Below are positions 53,686-64,000 of a stretch of DNA of 64,000 bases, one piece after another. Origin of the DNA: Streptomyces sp. Edi4 (GTDB lineage Bacteria; Actinomycetota; Actinomycetes; Streptomycetales; Streptomycetaceae). Made by a program: the position numbers and the translations under genes. The stretch lies in the NCBI RefSeq assembly GCF_040253615.1, contig NZ_JBEJGY010000004.1:4836001-4900000 (forward strand). The letters are read 5' to 3'. Under the pieces are notes generated by a model that was not told where the DNA came from, ran no database searches, and saw nothing but the letters and a program-made list of their open reading frames with translations. Within the stretch, counting starts at the first letter, position 1, and every line of letters starts with the position of its first letter.

Positions 53686-55257
53686 ATGTCCTTCCCCCTC
53701 CTGACCGCGACGGCCGCCCTGCCGGCGCTCGGCGCGGTCGCGACCGCCGCCGTCCCCGCCGCCCGGCGGACCGCCGCCAAATGGCTGGCCCTGCTGGTCT
53801 CGGTGGGCACCCTGGTGCTCGCCGCGATCCAGCTCGTGCGGTTCGAACCGGGCGGCGCGCGCTACCAGTTGACCGAGTCACACGCCTGGATCAAGGACTT
53901 CGGCGTCCGCTACGAACTGGGTGTCGACGGCATCGGCGTCGCCCTCATCGGGCTCACCGCGCTCCTGATCCCGTTCATCATCGCGGCCGGCTGGCACGAC
54001 GCCGACCCCCTGGAAACGCACAGCAGCCGCTGGCGCCCGACCCAGGGCTTCTTCGCCCTGATCCTCGCCGTCGAGGCGATGGTGGTGCTGTCCTTCGAGT
54101 CCACCGACGTCTTCCTCTTCTACATCCTGTTCGAAGCCATGCTCATCCCGATGTACTTCCTCATCGGCGGCTTCGGCGACCGGGCCCACGCAGGGGGCGA
54201 CGAGGCGGCGGCGACCCAACGCTCGTACGCGGCAGTCAAGTTCCTGCTCTACAACCTGGTCGGCGGACTCATCATGCTGGCCGCCGTCATCGGCCTGTAC
54301 GTGGTGGCCGGCTCGTTCTCGCTGAACGAGATCGCCCAGGCGCGCGCCGGCGGCACGCTCCACATGGCGACCGGCACCGAGCGGCTGCTCTTCCTCGGCT
54401 TCTTCTTCGCCTTCGCGGTCAAGGCCCCGCTGTGGCCGCTGCACACCTGGCTGCCCAACGCGATGGGTGAGGCGACCGCGCCGGTCGCCGTCCTGATCAC
54501 CGCGGTCGTCGACAAGGTCGGCACGTTCGCGATGCTGCGCTTCTGCCTCCAGCTCTTCCCGGAGGCCAGCAAGTGGGCGACGCCCGTGATCGTGGTGCTC
54601 GCCGTGATCAGCATCATCTACGGGGCGCTGCTCGCGGTCGGCCAGCGCGACATCAAGCGCCTGGTGGCGTACGCGTCGATCTCGCACTTCGGCTTCATCA
54701 TCATGGGCATCTTCGCGATGACCAGCCAGGGCCAGTCCGGCGCCACGCTGTACATGGTCAACCACGGCATCTCGACGGCCGCCCTGATGCTGGTGGCGGG
54801 CTTCTTGATCTCGCGCCGGGGCTCCCGGCTCATCTCGGACTACGGCGGCGTCCAGAAGGTCGCCCCGGTGCTCGCCGGTACGTTCCTGGTCGGGGGCCTC
54901 GCCACGCTCTCGCTGCCGGGGCTCGCGCCGTTCGTCAGTGAATTCCTGGTCCTGGTCGGCACGTTCAGCCGCTATCCGGTGGCCGGCGTGGTGGCGACTC
55001 TCGGCATCGTCCTGGCCGCGCTGTACGTCCTCGTCCTCTACCAGCGGACGATGACGGGACCGGTCAAGGCGGAGGTCCAGGGCATGCCCGACCTCAAGGT
55101 CCGCGAACTGCTGGTGGTCGCCCCGCTGATCGCCCTCCTTGTCTTCCTCGGCGTCTATCCGAAGCCGCTGACGGACATCGTCAACCCGGCGGTGCGCCAG
55201 ACCATGTCGGACGTGCACAAGAAGGATCCCAACCCCGCGGTGGAGGCGGCCAAGTGA
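53686..55257 (+). CDS. nuoM: NADH-quinone oxidoreductase subunit M
   Basis: 523 aa antiporter-like proton-pumping subunit. LFYILFEAMLIPMYFLIG contains the conserved Glu; FAVKAPLWPLHTWLPNAMGEATAPVAV contains the pumping-site Lys; DIKRLVAYASISHFGFI is typical. ATG start; overlaps nuoN by GTGA. Confidence 0.97.
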   Translation: MSFPLLTATAALPALGAVATAAVPAARRTAAKWLALLVSVGTLVLAAIQLVRFEPGGARYQLTESHAWIKDFGVRYELGVDGIGVALIGLTALLIPFIIAAGWHDADPLETHSSRWRPTQGFFALILAVEAMVVLSFESTDVFLFYILFEAMLIPMYFLIGGFGDRAHAGGDEAAATQRSYAAVKFLLYNLVGGLIMLAAVIGLYVVAGSFSLNEIAQARAGGTLHMATGTERLLFLGFFFAFAVKAPLWPLHTWLPNAMGEATAPVAVLITAVVDKVGTFAMLRFCLQLFPEASKWATPVIVVLAVISIIYGALLAVGQRDIKRLVAYASISHFGFIIMGIFAMTSQGQSGATLYMVNHGISTAALMLVAGFLISRRGSRLISDYGGVQKVAPVLAGTFLVGGLATLSLPGLAPFVSEFLVLVGTFSRYPVAGVVATLGIVLAALYVLVLYQRTMTGPVKAEVQGMPDLKVRELLVVAPLIALLVFLGVYPKPLTDIVNPAVRQTMSDVHKKDPNPAVEAAK

Positions 55258-56906
55258 GCTCATCAGCTGTCCACAGCCTGTGGACCACGGCGGCCGGGGG
55301 AACGCTGGACAAGATCCCCGCGCCGCACATCGAGTACGCGCAGCTCGCGCCCACGCTGATCGTGCTGGGCGCGGCGGTCATCGGCGTGCTCGTGGAGGCC
55401 TTCGTCCCGCGCCGGGGCCGCTACCCCACGCAAGTGTTCCTCTCGGTGGTCGCGCTGGCGGCCGCCTTCGCGGCGGTCGTCGCCCTCGCGGCCGGCGGCT
55501 ACGGCACGACCAAGGCGCACATCGCGGCCATGGGCGCCGTCGCGGTCGACGGCCCCGCGCTCTTCCTCCAGGGCACGATCCTGCTGGCCTCCATCGTCGC
55601 CGTCTTCACCTTCGCCGAGCGCCGCCTCGACCCGGTGACGCACGGCAACAAGGTGGACTCCTTCGCGGCCCAGGCGGCCTCGGTGCCCGGCAGCGACGGC
55701 GAGAAGGCCGCCGTCAAGGCCGGGTTCACCACCACCGAGGTCTTCCCGCTCGCCCTGTTCGCGGTCTCCGGGATGCTGGTCTTCCCGGCGGCCAACGACC
55801 TCCTGACCCTGTTCGTGGCGCTTGAGGTGTTCTCTCTCCCGCTCTACCTGCTGTGCGCGCTCGCCCGCCGCAAGCGGCTCATGTCGCAGGAGGCGGCCGT
55901 CAAGTACTTCCTGCTCGGCGCGTTCTCCTCCGCGTTCCTGCTCTTCGGCATCGCGCTCCTGTACGGGTACGCCGGCTCCGTCTCGTACGCCACGATCGCC
56001 GACGTGATCAGCGGCTCGGTGCAGAACCTGGACCCGGCCCTCGCCGGCACCATGGGCAACGACGCGCTGCTCCTGATCGGCGGGGCGATGCTCCTGATGG
56101 GGCTGCTCTTCAAGGTCGGCGCGGTGCCGTTCCACATGTGGACCCCGGACGTCTACCAGGGCGCCCCGACCCCGGTCACCGGCTTCATGGCGGCGGCCAC
56201 GAAGGTCGCGGCGTTCGGCGCCCTGCTGCGCCTCCTGTACGTGGTGCTGCCCGGCATGAGCTGGGACTGGCGGCCGGTCATGTGGGGCGTCGCGATCATC
56301 ACGATGCTGGGCGGCGCGGTCGTCGCGATCACGCAGACCGACATCAAGCGGCTGCTCGCGTACTCCTCGATCGCGCACGCCGGGTTCATCCTGGCCGGTG
56401 TCATCGCCACCAACGCGGACGGCATCTCCTCGGTCCTGTTCTACCTGGCGGCGTACTCCTTCGTGACGATCGGCGCGTTCGCGGTGGTCACGCTGGTGCG
56501 GGACGCGGGCGGCGAGGCGACGCACCTGTCCAAGTGGGCCGGGCTCGGCCGGCGCTCGCCGCTGGTCGCAGCGGTCTTCGCGGTCTTCCTGCTCGCCTTC
56601 GCGGGCATCCCGCTGACCTCCGGGTTCTCCGGGAAGTTCGCCGTGTTCAAGGCGGCGGCTGAGGGCGGCGCGGGGGCGCTGGTCGTGGTCGGTGTGGTCT
56701 CCTCCGCTGTCGCGGCGTTCTTCTACATCCGGGTGATCGTGCTGATGTTCTTCAGCGAGCCGAAGGCGGACGGGCCGACGGTGGCGGTGCCGTCGCCGCT
56801 GACGATGACGACGATCGGGGTGGGGGTGGCGGTGACGCTGGTGCTCGGCGTCGCGCCGCAGTACTTCCTCGACCTCGCGCACCACGCGGGGGTATTCGTG
56901 CGGTAG
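55254..56906 (+). CDS. nuoN: NADH-quinone oxidoreductase subunit N
   Basis: 550 aa antiporter-like subunit, last of the operon. LEVFSLPLYLLCALARR and FKVGAVPFHMWTPDVYQGAPTPVTGF are family signatures, with DIKRLLAYSSIAHAGF later. Longer than the E. coli homologue by an N-terminal segment. A perfect hairpin follows its TAG stop. Confidence 0.97.
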   Translation: MSSSAVHSLWTTAAGGTLDKIPAPHIEYAQLAPTLIVLGAAVIGVLVEAFVPRRGRYPTQVFLSVVALAAAFAAVVALAAGGYGTTKAHIAAMGAVAVDGPALFLQGTILLASIVAVFTFAERRLDPVTHGNKVDSFAAQAASVPGSDGEKAAVKAGFTTTEVFPLALFAVSGMLVFPAANDLLTLFVALEVFSLPLYLLCALARRKRLMSQEAAVKYFLLGAFSSAFLLFGIALLYGYAGSVSYATIADVISGSVQNLDPALAGTMGNDALLLIGGAMLLMGLLFKVGAVPFHMWTPDVYQGAPTPVTGFMAAATKVAAFGALLRLLYVVLPGMSWDWRPVMWGVAIITMLGGAVVAITQTDIKRLLAYSSIAHAGFILAGVIATNADGISSVLFYLAAYSFVTIGAFAVVTLVRDAGGEATHLSKWAGLGRRSPLVAAVFAVFLLAFAGIPLTSGFSGKFAVFKAAAEGGAGALVVVGVVSSAVAAFFYIRVIVLMFFSEPKADGPTVAVPSPLTMTTIGVGVAVTLVLGVAPQYFLDLAHHAGVFVR

Positions 56907-56923
56907 GCCTTCTGAGGGGTGCG

Positions 56924-56954
56924 GGTCCCGGCGCGGGTGGGTGGCGCCGGGACC
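56924..56954 (+). terminator. Terminator of the nuo operon
   Basis: Perfect 11-bp stem GGTCCCGGCGC/GCGCCGGGACC (arms 56924-56934 and 56944-56954, 9-base loop) followed by TTTG and a CCTTT run, 17 bases after the nuoN stop. Confidence 0.85.
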
Positions 56955-57074
56955 TTTGCCTTTCCCTCGCGGGGGTCCGGGGTTGTGGATAACTCTCGGG
57001 CTGTCGGCGGGGGCGCCTATCGTTACGAGGGTGAACGGTGAGGCGGACGACGGACCAGTACGGGGGACCGAGCG

Positions 57075-58958
<1,884 letters not shown>

Positions 58959-59420
58959 GGTTGCCGGTCCTGGCCAGCATCGCCCCCTGCCGGGGGCGGC
59001 GGGCTGAGGATGCGCATGCGGGCCAGCATCAGCCCTGCCAGGGGCGCGGGGAACTGCGCGCTCAGCCACGCACGGCCCGCAGCCGGGGCCCCTGGGGCTC
59101 CGCCCCAGACCCCGTTCGCGCCTGAAGGGCGCTCGTCCTCAATCGCCGGACGGGCTAGGTATGTCCCAGTGGGCCAGCACGAGCCCTGCCGGGGGCGCGG
59201 GGAACTGCGCGGTCAGCCACGCACGGCCCGCAGCCGGGGCCCCTGGGGCTCCGCCCCAGACCCCGTTCGCGCCTGAAGGGCGCTCGTCCTCAATCGCCGG
59301 ACGGGCTAGGTATGTCCCAGTGGGCCAGCACGAGCCCTGCCGGGGGCGGACGGGCTGACTATGCCCATGCGGGCCAGCATCAGCCCGCCAGGGGCGCGGG
59401 GAACTTCGCGGGCAGCCACC
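58959..59420. repeat. 151-bp tandem array of a common Streptomyces intergenic repeat
   Basis: Two nearly complete copies with a period of exactly 151 bases (from 59010 and 59161) and a partial third from 59312. The unit includes GGGGCGCGGGGAACTGCGCG and ends in CTCGTCCTCAATCGCCGG ACGGGCT, sequences found widely between genes in Streptomyces. Degenerate fragments of the unit lie on both sides (near 58975 and 59370). It fills the gap between converging recQ and the fumarylacetoacetase gene and contains several short G/C hairpins (for example GGGGCTCCGCCCC) that could end transcription. No gene is present. Confidence 0.85.
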
Positions 59421-59459
59421 TGCGGCCCGCGCACGCAGTACACCGCCCCCCCGGACGGG

Positions 59460-60687
59460 CTACCGCGCTGGAGTAACCCGGCCCCGGACCTCGCCGAGGC
59501 CTACCGGGACCCCGTGGGGGCCGGGGGCCCACGCCGTGAGGGTGACCTCGTCGCCGTCCTCCAGGAACGCCCGCTTGCCCGAGTCGAGTTCCAGCGGCTC
59601 CGTGCCGTTCCAGGTGAGTTCGAGCAGGGACCCGCGCTGGTCGCGCTCGGGCCCACTGACCGTGCCCGAGCCGTACACGTCCCCGGTCCGCAGCGACGCG
59701 CCGTTCACCGTCATGTGGGCCAGCTGCTGCGCGGCCGTCCAGTACATCGAGGCGAACGGCGGCTCGGCGACCGGCGTGCCGTTGATCGAGACCGTGATGC
59801 GCAGGTCGAACCCGCCCGGGACCTCCTCTGCGGAGTCGTCCAGGTACGGCTGGAGGGGCAGGTCGCGGGCCGGTGGGGCGACGCGGGCCGCCGCGAGGGC
59901 CTCCAGCGGGGTGACCCACGCCGAGACCGACGTCACGAAGGACTTGCCGAGGAAGGGGCCGAGCGGCACGTACTCCCAGGCCTGGATGTCCCGCGCGGAC
60001 CAGTCGTTGAGCAGGAACAGGCCGAAGACGTGCTCCTCGAAGGAGCCGAGCTCCACCGGCTCGCCCAGCGCGGACGGCGTGCCGACCACGAAGCCGACCT
60101 CGGCCTCGATGTCCAGCTTGACGGACGGGCCGAACACCGGCGCGGCGTCGGAGGGTGCCTTGCGCTGCCCCCGGGGGCGGCGCACCTCCGTGCCCGAGAC
60201 CACGATCGTGCCGGACCGGCCGTGGTAACCGATCGGCAGGTGCTTCCAGTTGGGGGTGAGCGCCGCGCCGTCGGGACGGAAGATCTGGCCCACGTTGGTG
60301 GCGTGGTGCTCGCTCGCGTAGAAGTCGACGTAGTCGGCGACCTCGTACGGCAGATGCAGCTCGACGTCCGCGAGCGGGTGGAGCAGGGGCTCTATCACGG
60401 GGCGGTGCGCGGGCACCGTCACCCACGCGGTGAGCGCCCTGCGCACATCGCGCCAGGCCGTGCGCCCCGCCGCGAGCAGCGGGTTGAGGCTCGGCTTGGC
60501 GAGGAGCGCCGCGTACGGGGAGCCCAGCGCGTGCGCCGCGGCCCCCGCGTCCAGGACATGGTCGCCGATGCGTACGCCGACCCTGCGGTCCTCGGGGACT
60601 GCCCGGCGTGGAGAACACGCCGTAGGGGAGATTGTGCGGGCCGAAGGGGTCGCCCTCGGCCAGTTCGAGCGGGCTCTGCTCGGACAT
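59460..60687 (-). pseudogene. fahA: Fumarylacetoacetase with apparent one-base frameshift
   Basis: Last enzyme of tyrosine/homogentisate breakdown, splitting fumarylacetoacetate. ATG 60687 begins MSEQSPLELAEGDPFGPHNL and reads normally to FSTPGSP. The frame is then lost at a run of four G (plus 60594-60597) and resumes one base out as EDRRVGVRIGDHVLDAG. Removing one base there yields a single 408-aa protein of normal length. Active-site residues are all in the downstream frame: HHATNVGQIFRPDG, KLDIEAEVG, LLNDWSARDIQAWEY and GPFLGKSF. Either a recent mutation, a phase-variable run, or a sequencing error. An internal GTG at 60446 would give only a 328-aa fragment lacking the N-terminal domain. 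Confidence 0.85.
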
Positions 60688-60892
60688 CGGTGCCTGCCTC
60701 GCTTTCGACGGGTGTGGGCTACACGTTACGTCGGCGCTGCTCAGCGCGGCAGTGCCTAAAGAGTTCGTCATGTCCGGAAATTCCGCCCCCGGAAGGGACC
60801 GTTCCCCCTTAGCGTCTCTGTCCGGGGCGCGAGCGGCGAGGGGGCCGCCCGTCCCACCGGGCCGGGGTGCCTTTTGTCCCGAGGGGGGACTG
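60688..60892. other. Divergent intergenic region, fahA/ATP-grasp
   Basis: 205 bases. The frame of the ATP-grasp gene stays open through it, but codons there (TTA, AAT, TTT, TGT, TCT) lack third-position bias, so it is taken as leader. Ends in a GAGGGGGG ribosome site. Confidence 0.6.
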
Positions 60893-62251
60893 GTGGCGGG
60901 CAGTGGCGTGCTGTTCAGGGCGGACCGCGACATACCGGGTCTGATCGTGAAGTTCGGGAACTATCCGCTGCATCACGGCGGCGTCGGCGCCATCCGCAGC
61001 CTCGGCAGACTCGGCGTGCCGATGTACGCGATCACCGAGGACCGCTGGACGCCCGCCGCCCACTCGCGTTACCTCACCCGGGCCTTCCCGTGGCCCACGA
61101 CCGGCGCCGAGGAGCCGGGTGCGCTGGTCGCGGGGCTGCTCGCCATCGGCGAACGGATCGGGCGGCCCGCCGTCCTGATCCCCACCGACGAAGAGGCCGC
61201 GGTGCTGATCGCCGAGCACCAGAAGGAACTCGCGGAACGCTTCCTCTTCCCGCCGGTCGCGCCCGGCCTGCCCCGGCGTCTTGCCAGCAAGCGGGGGCTG
61301 CACGAACTGTGCGTGGAGCACGGCGTGCCGTCCCCGGCGGCCGCCTTCCCCGACACGTACGCCGACGTCGAGGACTTCGCGCGGCACGCCCGCTTTCCCG
61401 TGGTGGCCAAGAACCTGGAGGCGTTCGTGCGCCGCCGCCGCCCCGCCGTGCCCGGCACCACCCGGATCGAGGACCCGGCGCACCTGCTCGCGCTCGCCCG
61501 TGGCTGGGGCGAGCGGCCCGGCGTGATCCTCCAGGAGTACCTGCCGCGCGAACAGGCCGAGGACTGGATCGTGCACGCCTACTTCGACGAGAACTCCACG
61601 CCGCTCGCGCTGTTCACCGGCGTGAAGGTGCGGTCCTGGCCGCCGCACGCGGGGATGACGGCGACCGCGTACGTCGTGGACAACCCCGAACTGGCCGCGC
61701 TGGCCCAGCAGTTCGTCAAACAGATCGGGTTCACCGGCATCGTCGACCTCGATCTGCGCTTCGACCGGCGCGACGGGCGCTACAAGCTCCTGGACTTCAA
61801 CCCCCGCATGGGCGCGCAGTTCCGGCTCTTCGAGAACGTCGCGGGCGTCGATGTGATCCGCGCCCAGCACCTCCACCTCACCGGCCGGGGGGTGCCCAAG
61901 GGCGAACAGCGGGCGGGGCGGCGGTATGTGGTGGAGAACATCGACCTGCCCGCCCTGCTCGCCTACCGCCGGGACGGCTGGGTCAGCCCGCATGTGCCGG
62001 GGCGCCCGGCCGGGACCGAGCTCGCCTGGGTCGCCGGGGACGATCTGCGTCCCTTCTTCGCGATGGCGGCGCGCTCCCTGAGCCCCGGGGCGCGCCACCT
62101 GTACCGGCTCTGGCGCAGTTCGCGCCGCGCGGTGACGAAAGAGGCCGGCCGCCCAACTCACCTGTCGTACACGCCGGCCGAGCCGGCCGAATCCGAGAGA
62201 TCCGAGAGATCCGAGAGATCCGAGAGAACCGAGAGAAGGGGCCGCGAGTGA
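60893..62251 (+). CDS. ATP-grasp carboxylate-amine ligase-like protein
   Basis: 452 aa. GTG 60893 is chosen because GAGGG lies 7 bases upstream and GC3 bias begins there. Typical ATP-grasp order: GLIVKFGNYPLHHGGVGAIRSLGRLG (N-terminal alpha/beta part, quoted in part), LIPTDEEAAVLIAEH, SKRGLHELCVEHGVPSP, FPVVAKNLEAFVRR, a QEYLPREQAEDWIVHAYF strand and the metal-binding LLDFNPRMGAQFRLFE. The substrate acid and amine are unknown. The C-terminal tail is an (SER)n run from a 9-bp repeat. GTGA overlap with the following oxidoreductase implies joint function. Confidence 0.87.
   Translation: MAGSGVLFRADRDIPGLIVKFGNYPLHHGGVGAIRSLGRLGVPMYAITEDRWTPAAHSRYLTRAFPWPTTGAEEPGALVAGLLAIGERIGRPAVLIPTDEEAAVLIAEHQKELAERFLFPPVAPGLPRRLASKRGLHELCVEHGVPSPAAAFPDTYADVEDFARHARFPVVAKNLEAFVRRRRPAVPGTTRIEDPAHLLALARGWGERPGVILQEYLPREQAEDWIVHAYFDENSTPLALFTGVKVRSWPPHAGMTATAYVVDNPELAALAQQFVKQIGFTGIVDLDLRFDRRDGRYKLLDFNPRMGAQFRLFENVAGVDVIRAQHLHLTGRGVPKGEQRAGRRYVVENIDLPALLAYRRDGWVSPHVPGRPAGTELAWVAGDDLRPFFAMAARSLSPGARHLYRLWRSSRRAVTKEAGRPTHLSYTPAEPAESERSERSERSERTERRGRE
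62192..62236 (+). repeat. 9-bp tandem repeat at the end of the ATP-grasp gene
   Basis: Four perfect copies of tccgagaga (62192-62227) and one variant (accgagaga), encoding repeated Ser-Glu-Arg in the last 20 residues, just before the coupled start of the next gene. Confidence 0.9.
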
Positions 62252-63453
62252 GCACTGCGACACGTCCGGTGGCGGTGATCGGGGCGGGGCCGTTCGGCCT
62301 GTCCGCCGCCGCGCACCTACGGGCCCGGGGCATCCCGGTCCGCGTCTTCGGCAAGCCGATGGTCAGCTGGCGTACGCACATGCCGGCGGGCATGATCCTC
62401 AAATCGACGCCGGCCGCCTCCGGCATCGACGCGCCGCAGCGGGGACACGGGCTGCTGGACTTCTGCGCGGACAGTGGGGCGCGGCGGCTCGAATCGGACT
62501 GGGACCTCATACCGGTGGAGGACTTCGCTGCGTACGGGCAGTGGTTCGCCGCGCGGCTCCTGCCCGATCTGGAGCAGGTCGCGGTGGTCTCGGTGGACCA
62601 GGTGCCGCGCGGTGGATTCGCCCTGAAACTCGACTCCGGGGAGAGCTTCGAGGCGCGGGCGGTCGTCGTGGCCACCGGTCTTACCGGGTTCGCCCGGATG
62701 CCGCGCGAGCTGGCGGCGGCCGCGCCCGACGGGCCCCGCGTGAGTGGCCCGATCTCGCACGCCTCCCAGCACCGCGACCTGTCCGGCTTCGCGGGGCGCG
62801 AGGTGCTGGTGGTCGGGGCGGGTCAATCCGCCCTGGAGAACGCGGTGTTGATGGCGGAGGCGGGGGCGGACGTACGGGTCGTGACGCGGCGGACGGGCGC
62901 GGTCCGCTTCGGCGCCGCCCCCGACCGGCAGCCGCGCCTGCGTCCCGGCTCGCCGTTCGGCAGGGCCTGGTCGCTGTACGCCCTGTCGTCCCACGCGACG
63001 CACGTGCGCCATCTGCCCGCGCCGGCCCGGCACTATCTGGTGCGCCATGTGCTGGGCCCGCTGGGCGCGTGGTGGCTGCGCGAACGCTTCACCGGGCGCG
63101 TCGGGGTGAGCGAGGGGCGGCGGATCGTGCGGGCCCGGGTGGAGGCGGGACGCCCGGTGCTGACGCTGAGCGGTGGGACGGGCGCGGAGCGGGAGCTGTC
63201 GGCGGATCACGTGATGGCGGCGACGGGGTACCGCGTGGACGTGGCGGCGCTGGGGTTTCTGGGGGACGGGGTGCGGGCCGGGCTCCTCACCTCGCGCGGG
63301 GCGCCGGTGCTGGACGCGGGCTTTCAGTCCGCGGTGCCGGGGCTGTACTTCACGGGTCTGCCCGCGGCGTCCTCGTTCGGACCCTTGATGCGCTTCGTCT
63401 GCGGCACGGGGTACGCCTCGCCGCGCCTGGCATCGTCGCTGGCCGGCCTCTGA
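62248..63453 (+). CDS. FAD/NAD(P)-binding monooxygenase-like oxidoreductase
   Basis: 401 aa. Two dinucleotide-binding motifs: VIGAGPFGLSAAAHL at the N-terminus (FAD) and VLVVGAGQSALENAVLMAE at about residue 185 (NADPH). A late ATGYRVDV motif is typical of flavin monooxygenases. KPMVSWRTHMPAGMILKS is reminiscent of lysine/ornithine N-monooxygenase-like enzymes, but the substrate is unknown. GTG start inside the ATP-grasp stop; the pair looks like a two-gene biosynthetic or modification unit. Confidence 0.87.
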   Translation: MSTATRPVAVIGAGPFGLSAAAHLRARGIPVRVFGKPMVSWRTHMPAGMILKSTPAASGIDAPQRGHGLLDFCADSGARRLESDWDLIPVEDFAAYGQWFAARLLPDLEQVAVVSVDQVPRGGFALKLDSGESFEARAVVVATGLTGFARMPRELAAAAPDGPRVSGPISHASQHRDLSGFAGREVLVVGAGQSALENAVLMAEAGADVRVVTRRTGAVRFGAAPDRQPRLRPGSPFGRAWSLYALSSHATHVRHLPAPARHYLVRHVLGPLGAWWLRERFTGRVGVSEGRRIVRARVEAGRPVLTLSGGTGAERELSADHVMAATGYRVDVAALGFLGDGVRAGLLTSRGAPVLDAGFQSAVPGLYFTGLPAASSFGPLMRFVCGTGYASPRLASSLAGL

Positions 63454-63506
63454 CCCGCTGTGCGCGGCTCCCCGCGCCCCGCCGCGGCTGGTGCGGGCGG
63501 GTGTGG

Positions 63507-64000
63507 TCAGCCCGCCGTGCGGGGGAGGCGGTGGTGCCAGGTGCGGTGGAAGACGACTTCGTCGCCCTCGCGGCACACCACCTCGTCCGACATCACGAAG
63601 TCCGCCGCGTCGCAGGAGATCTCCGAGCGCGTGTCCACGCTCACGTCCCACCCCAGCTCCGGCCGGTGCAGTTGGACATGCCAGGTGGAACAGGTCCGCG
63701 CGGACAGCGGATCGTCGGACTCGATCACATACGTCTCGCGCGCGTCCTCCACACATTCGAGGCCGTCGGGGTGGACCCGGGTCCCGCCGGGGCGCGGCCC
63801 GGCCTCCAGGCGCCACTCGCCCTTCGCCACGTCCCGTACGACAAGCCGCTCCGGACGCGGCTCGTCCAGCGGCGCAGGGAAGGAGACGCCCAGCGGCTCG
63901 GACTGTTCGGGGTCGGCGAAGGCGATCGTGTCGTCGCACGTGTGCTCCCTGACCGGGAGTTGGAGCGAGGAGCCGGCGGGATCGAGCGTGAACCCGACCG
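63507..64000 (-). CDS. C-terminal part of a putative CocE/NonD-type hydrolase (5' end outside window)
   Basis: The frame is open from the window edge to the stop at 63507 (about 164 codons visible), with strong GC3 bias throughout, so it is a truncated view of a larger gene rather than a short ORF starting at 63830. The sequence is beta-rich (STWHVQLHRPELGWDVSVDTRS, quoted in part as WHVQLHRPELGWDVSV) and ends VVFHRTWHHRLPR, like the jelly-roll C-terminal domain of CocE/NonD (S15-type) hydrolases. No catalytic residues are visible. The family call is tentative. Confidence 0.5.
   Translation of the reverse strand, partial: VGFTLDPAGSSLQLPVREHTCDDTIAFADPEQSEPLGVSFPAPLDEPRPERLVVRDVAKGEWRLEAGPRPGGTRVHPDGLECVEDARETYVIESDDPLSARTCSTWHVQLHRPELGWDVSVDTRSEISCDAADFVMSDEVVCREGDEVVFHRTWHHRLPRTAG

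Noticed and set aside
59010..59348. CRISPR array or coding gene in the 151-bp repeats
   Set aside because: The whole period is repeated with no variable spacers, no cas genes are near, and the open frames run through the repeats only because the sequence is GC-rich.
60632..60892. Longer N-terminus for the ATP-grasp protein
   Set aside because: The upstream in-frame codons lack GC3 bias, include TTA, and the first strong ribosome site is directly before GTG 60893.
63507..63830. Complete 107-aa gene starting at 63830
   Set aside because: The same frame continues upstream with strong coding bias to the window edge, so this is the tail of a larger gene.

Overview
The window is a chromosome segment from a high-GC actinobacterium, almost certainly a Streptomyces. 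Third codon positions are nearly always G or C, GTG starts are common, most neighbouring genes overlap by 1 to 13 bases, and the content is typical of the genus: futalosine-route menaquinone gene mqnC, a WhiJ-type HTH/DUF397 cluster, a 14-subunit nuo operon with a Rex-type operator, and the genus's common intergenic repeats. No rRNA, tRNA, IS element, prophage or CRISPR array was seen.

Layout. (1) 1-12.3 kb: the right part of a type VII (ESX-like) secretion locus. The C-terminal part of the EccC ATPase (+) converges on a ten-gene minus-strand run. That run holds three WXG100-type proteins, a 688-aa protein with a WXG-like N-terminus, two lipoproteins, a secreted protein, a 349-aa protein with a hydrophobic hairpin and basic tail, and two unrecognised proteins. 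(2) 12.3-26.7 kb: a Tad/Flp pilus locus (+): SAF-domain CpaB-like protein, TadZ-like, TadA, TadB, TadC, Flp-like pilin, three TadE/F/G-like proteins, three tandem paralogous lipoproteins, a secreted protein, a membrane LysM-BTAD regulator and the prepilin peptidase. The lipoprotein/secreted-protein pair here is paralogous to the pair inside the type VII locus; this is the most unusual feature of the window. (3) 26.8-34.8 kb: menaquinone genes (mqnC, menG, a MenJ-like geranylgeranyl reductase) interspersed with a MarR/NmrA redox pair that has a clear double operator, a lipoprotein, a GH18-like lipoprotein and a GNAT enzyme. (4) 34.8-39.1 kb: a WhiJ-like regulatory cluster (HTH-DUF5753, two DUF397 proteins, a HATPase), a DHFR-fold protein and a small membrane protein. 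(5) 39.2-56.9 kb: an NlpC/P60 wall hydrolase diverging from nuoA-N. The intergenic region holds a Rex-type operator next to nuoA and a Crp-type site on the hydrolase side. The nuo operon ends in a perfect hairpin terminator. (6) 57-64 kb: recQ, a 151-bp tandem intergenic repeat, a fumarylacetoacetase gene with an apparent one-base frameshift, a coupled ATP-grasp/FAD-oxidoreductase pair, and the end of a further minus-strand gene cut by the window edge.

How it fits together: regions 1 and 2 build two cell-surface export machines sharing a lipoprotein/exoprotein family. Regions 3 and 5 make, saturate and reduce menaquinone, the electron acceptor of complex I, with NADH-responsive control at nuo. 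Functions of the unrecognised proteins are inferred from context only.
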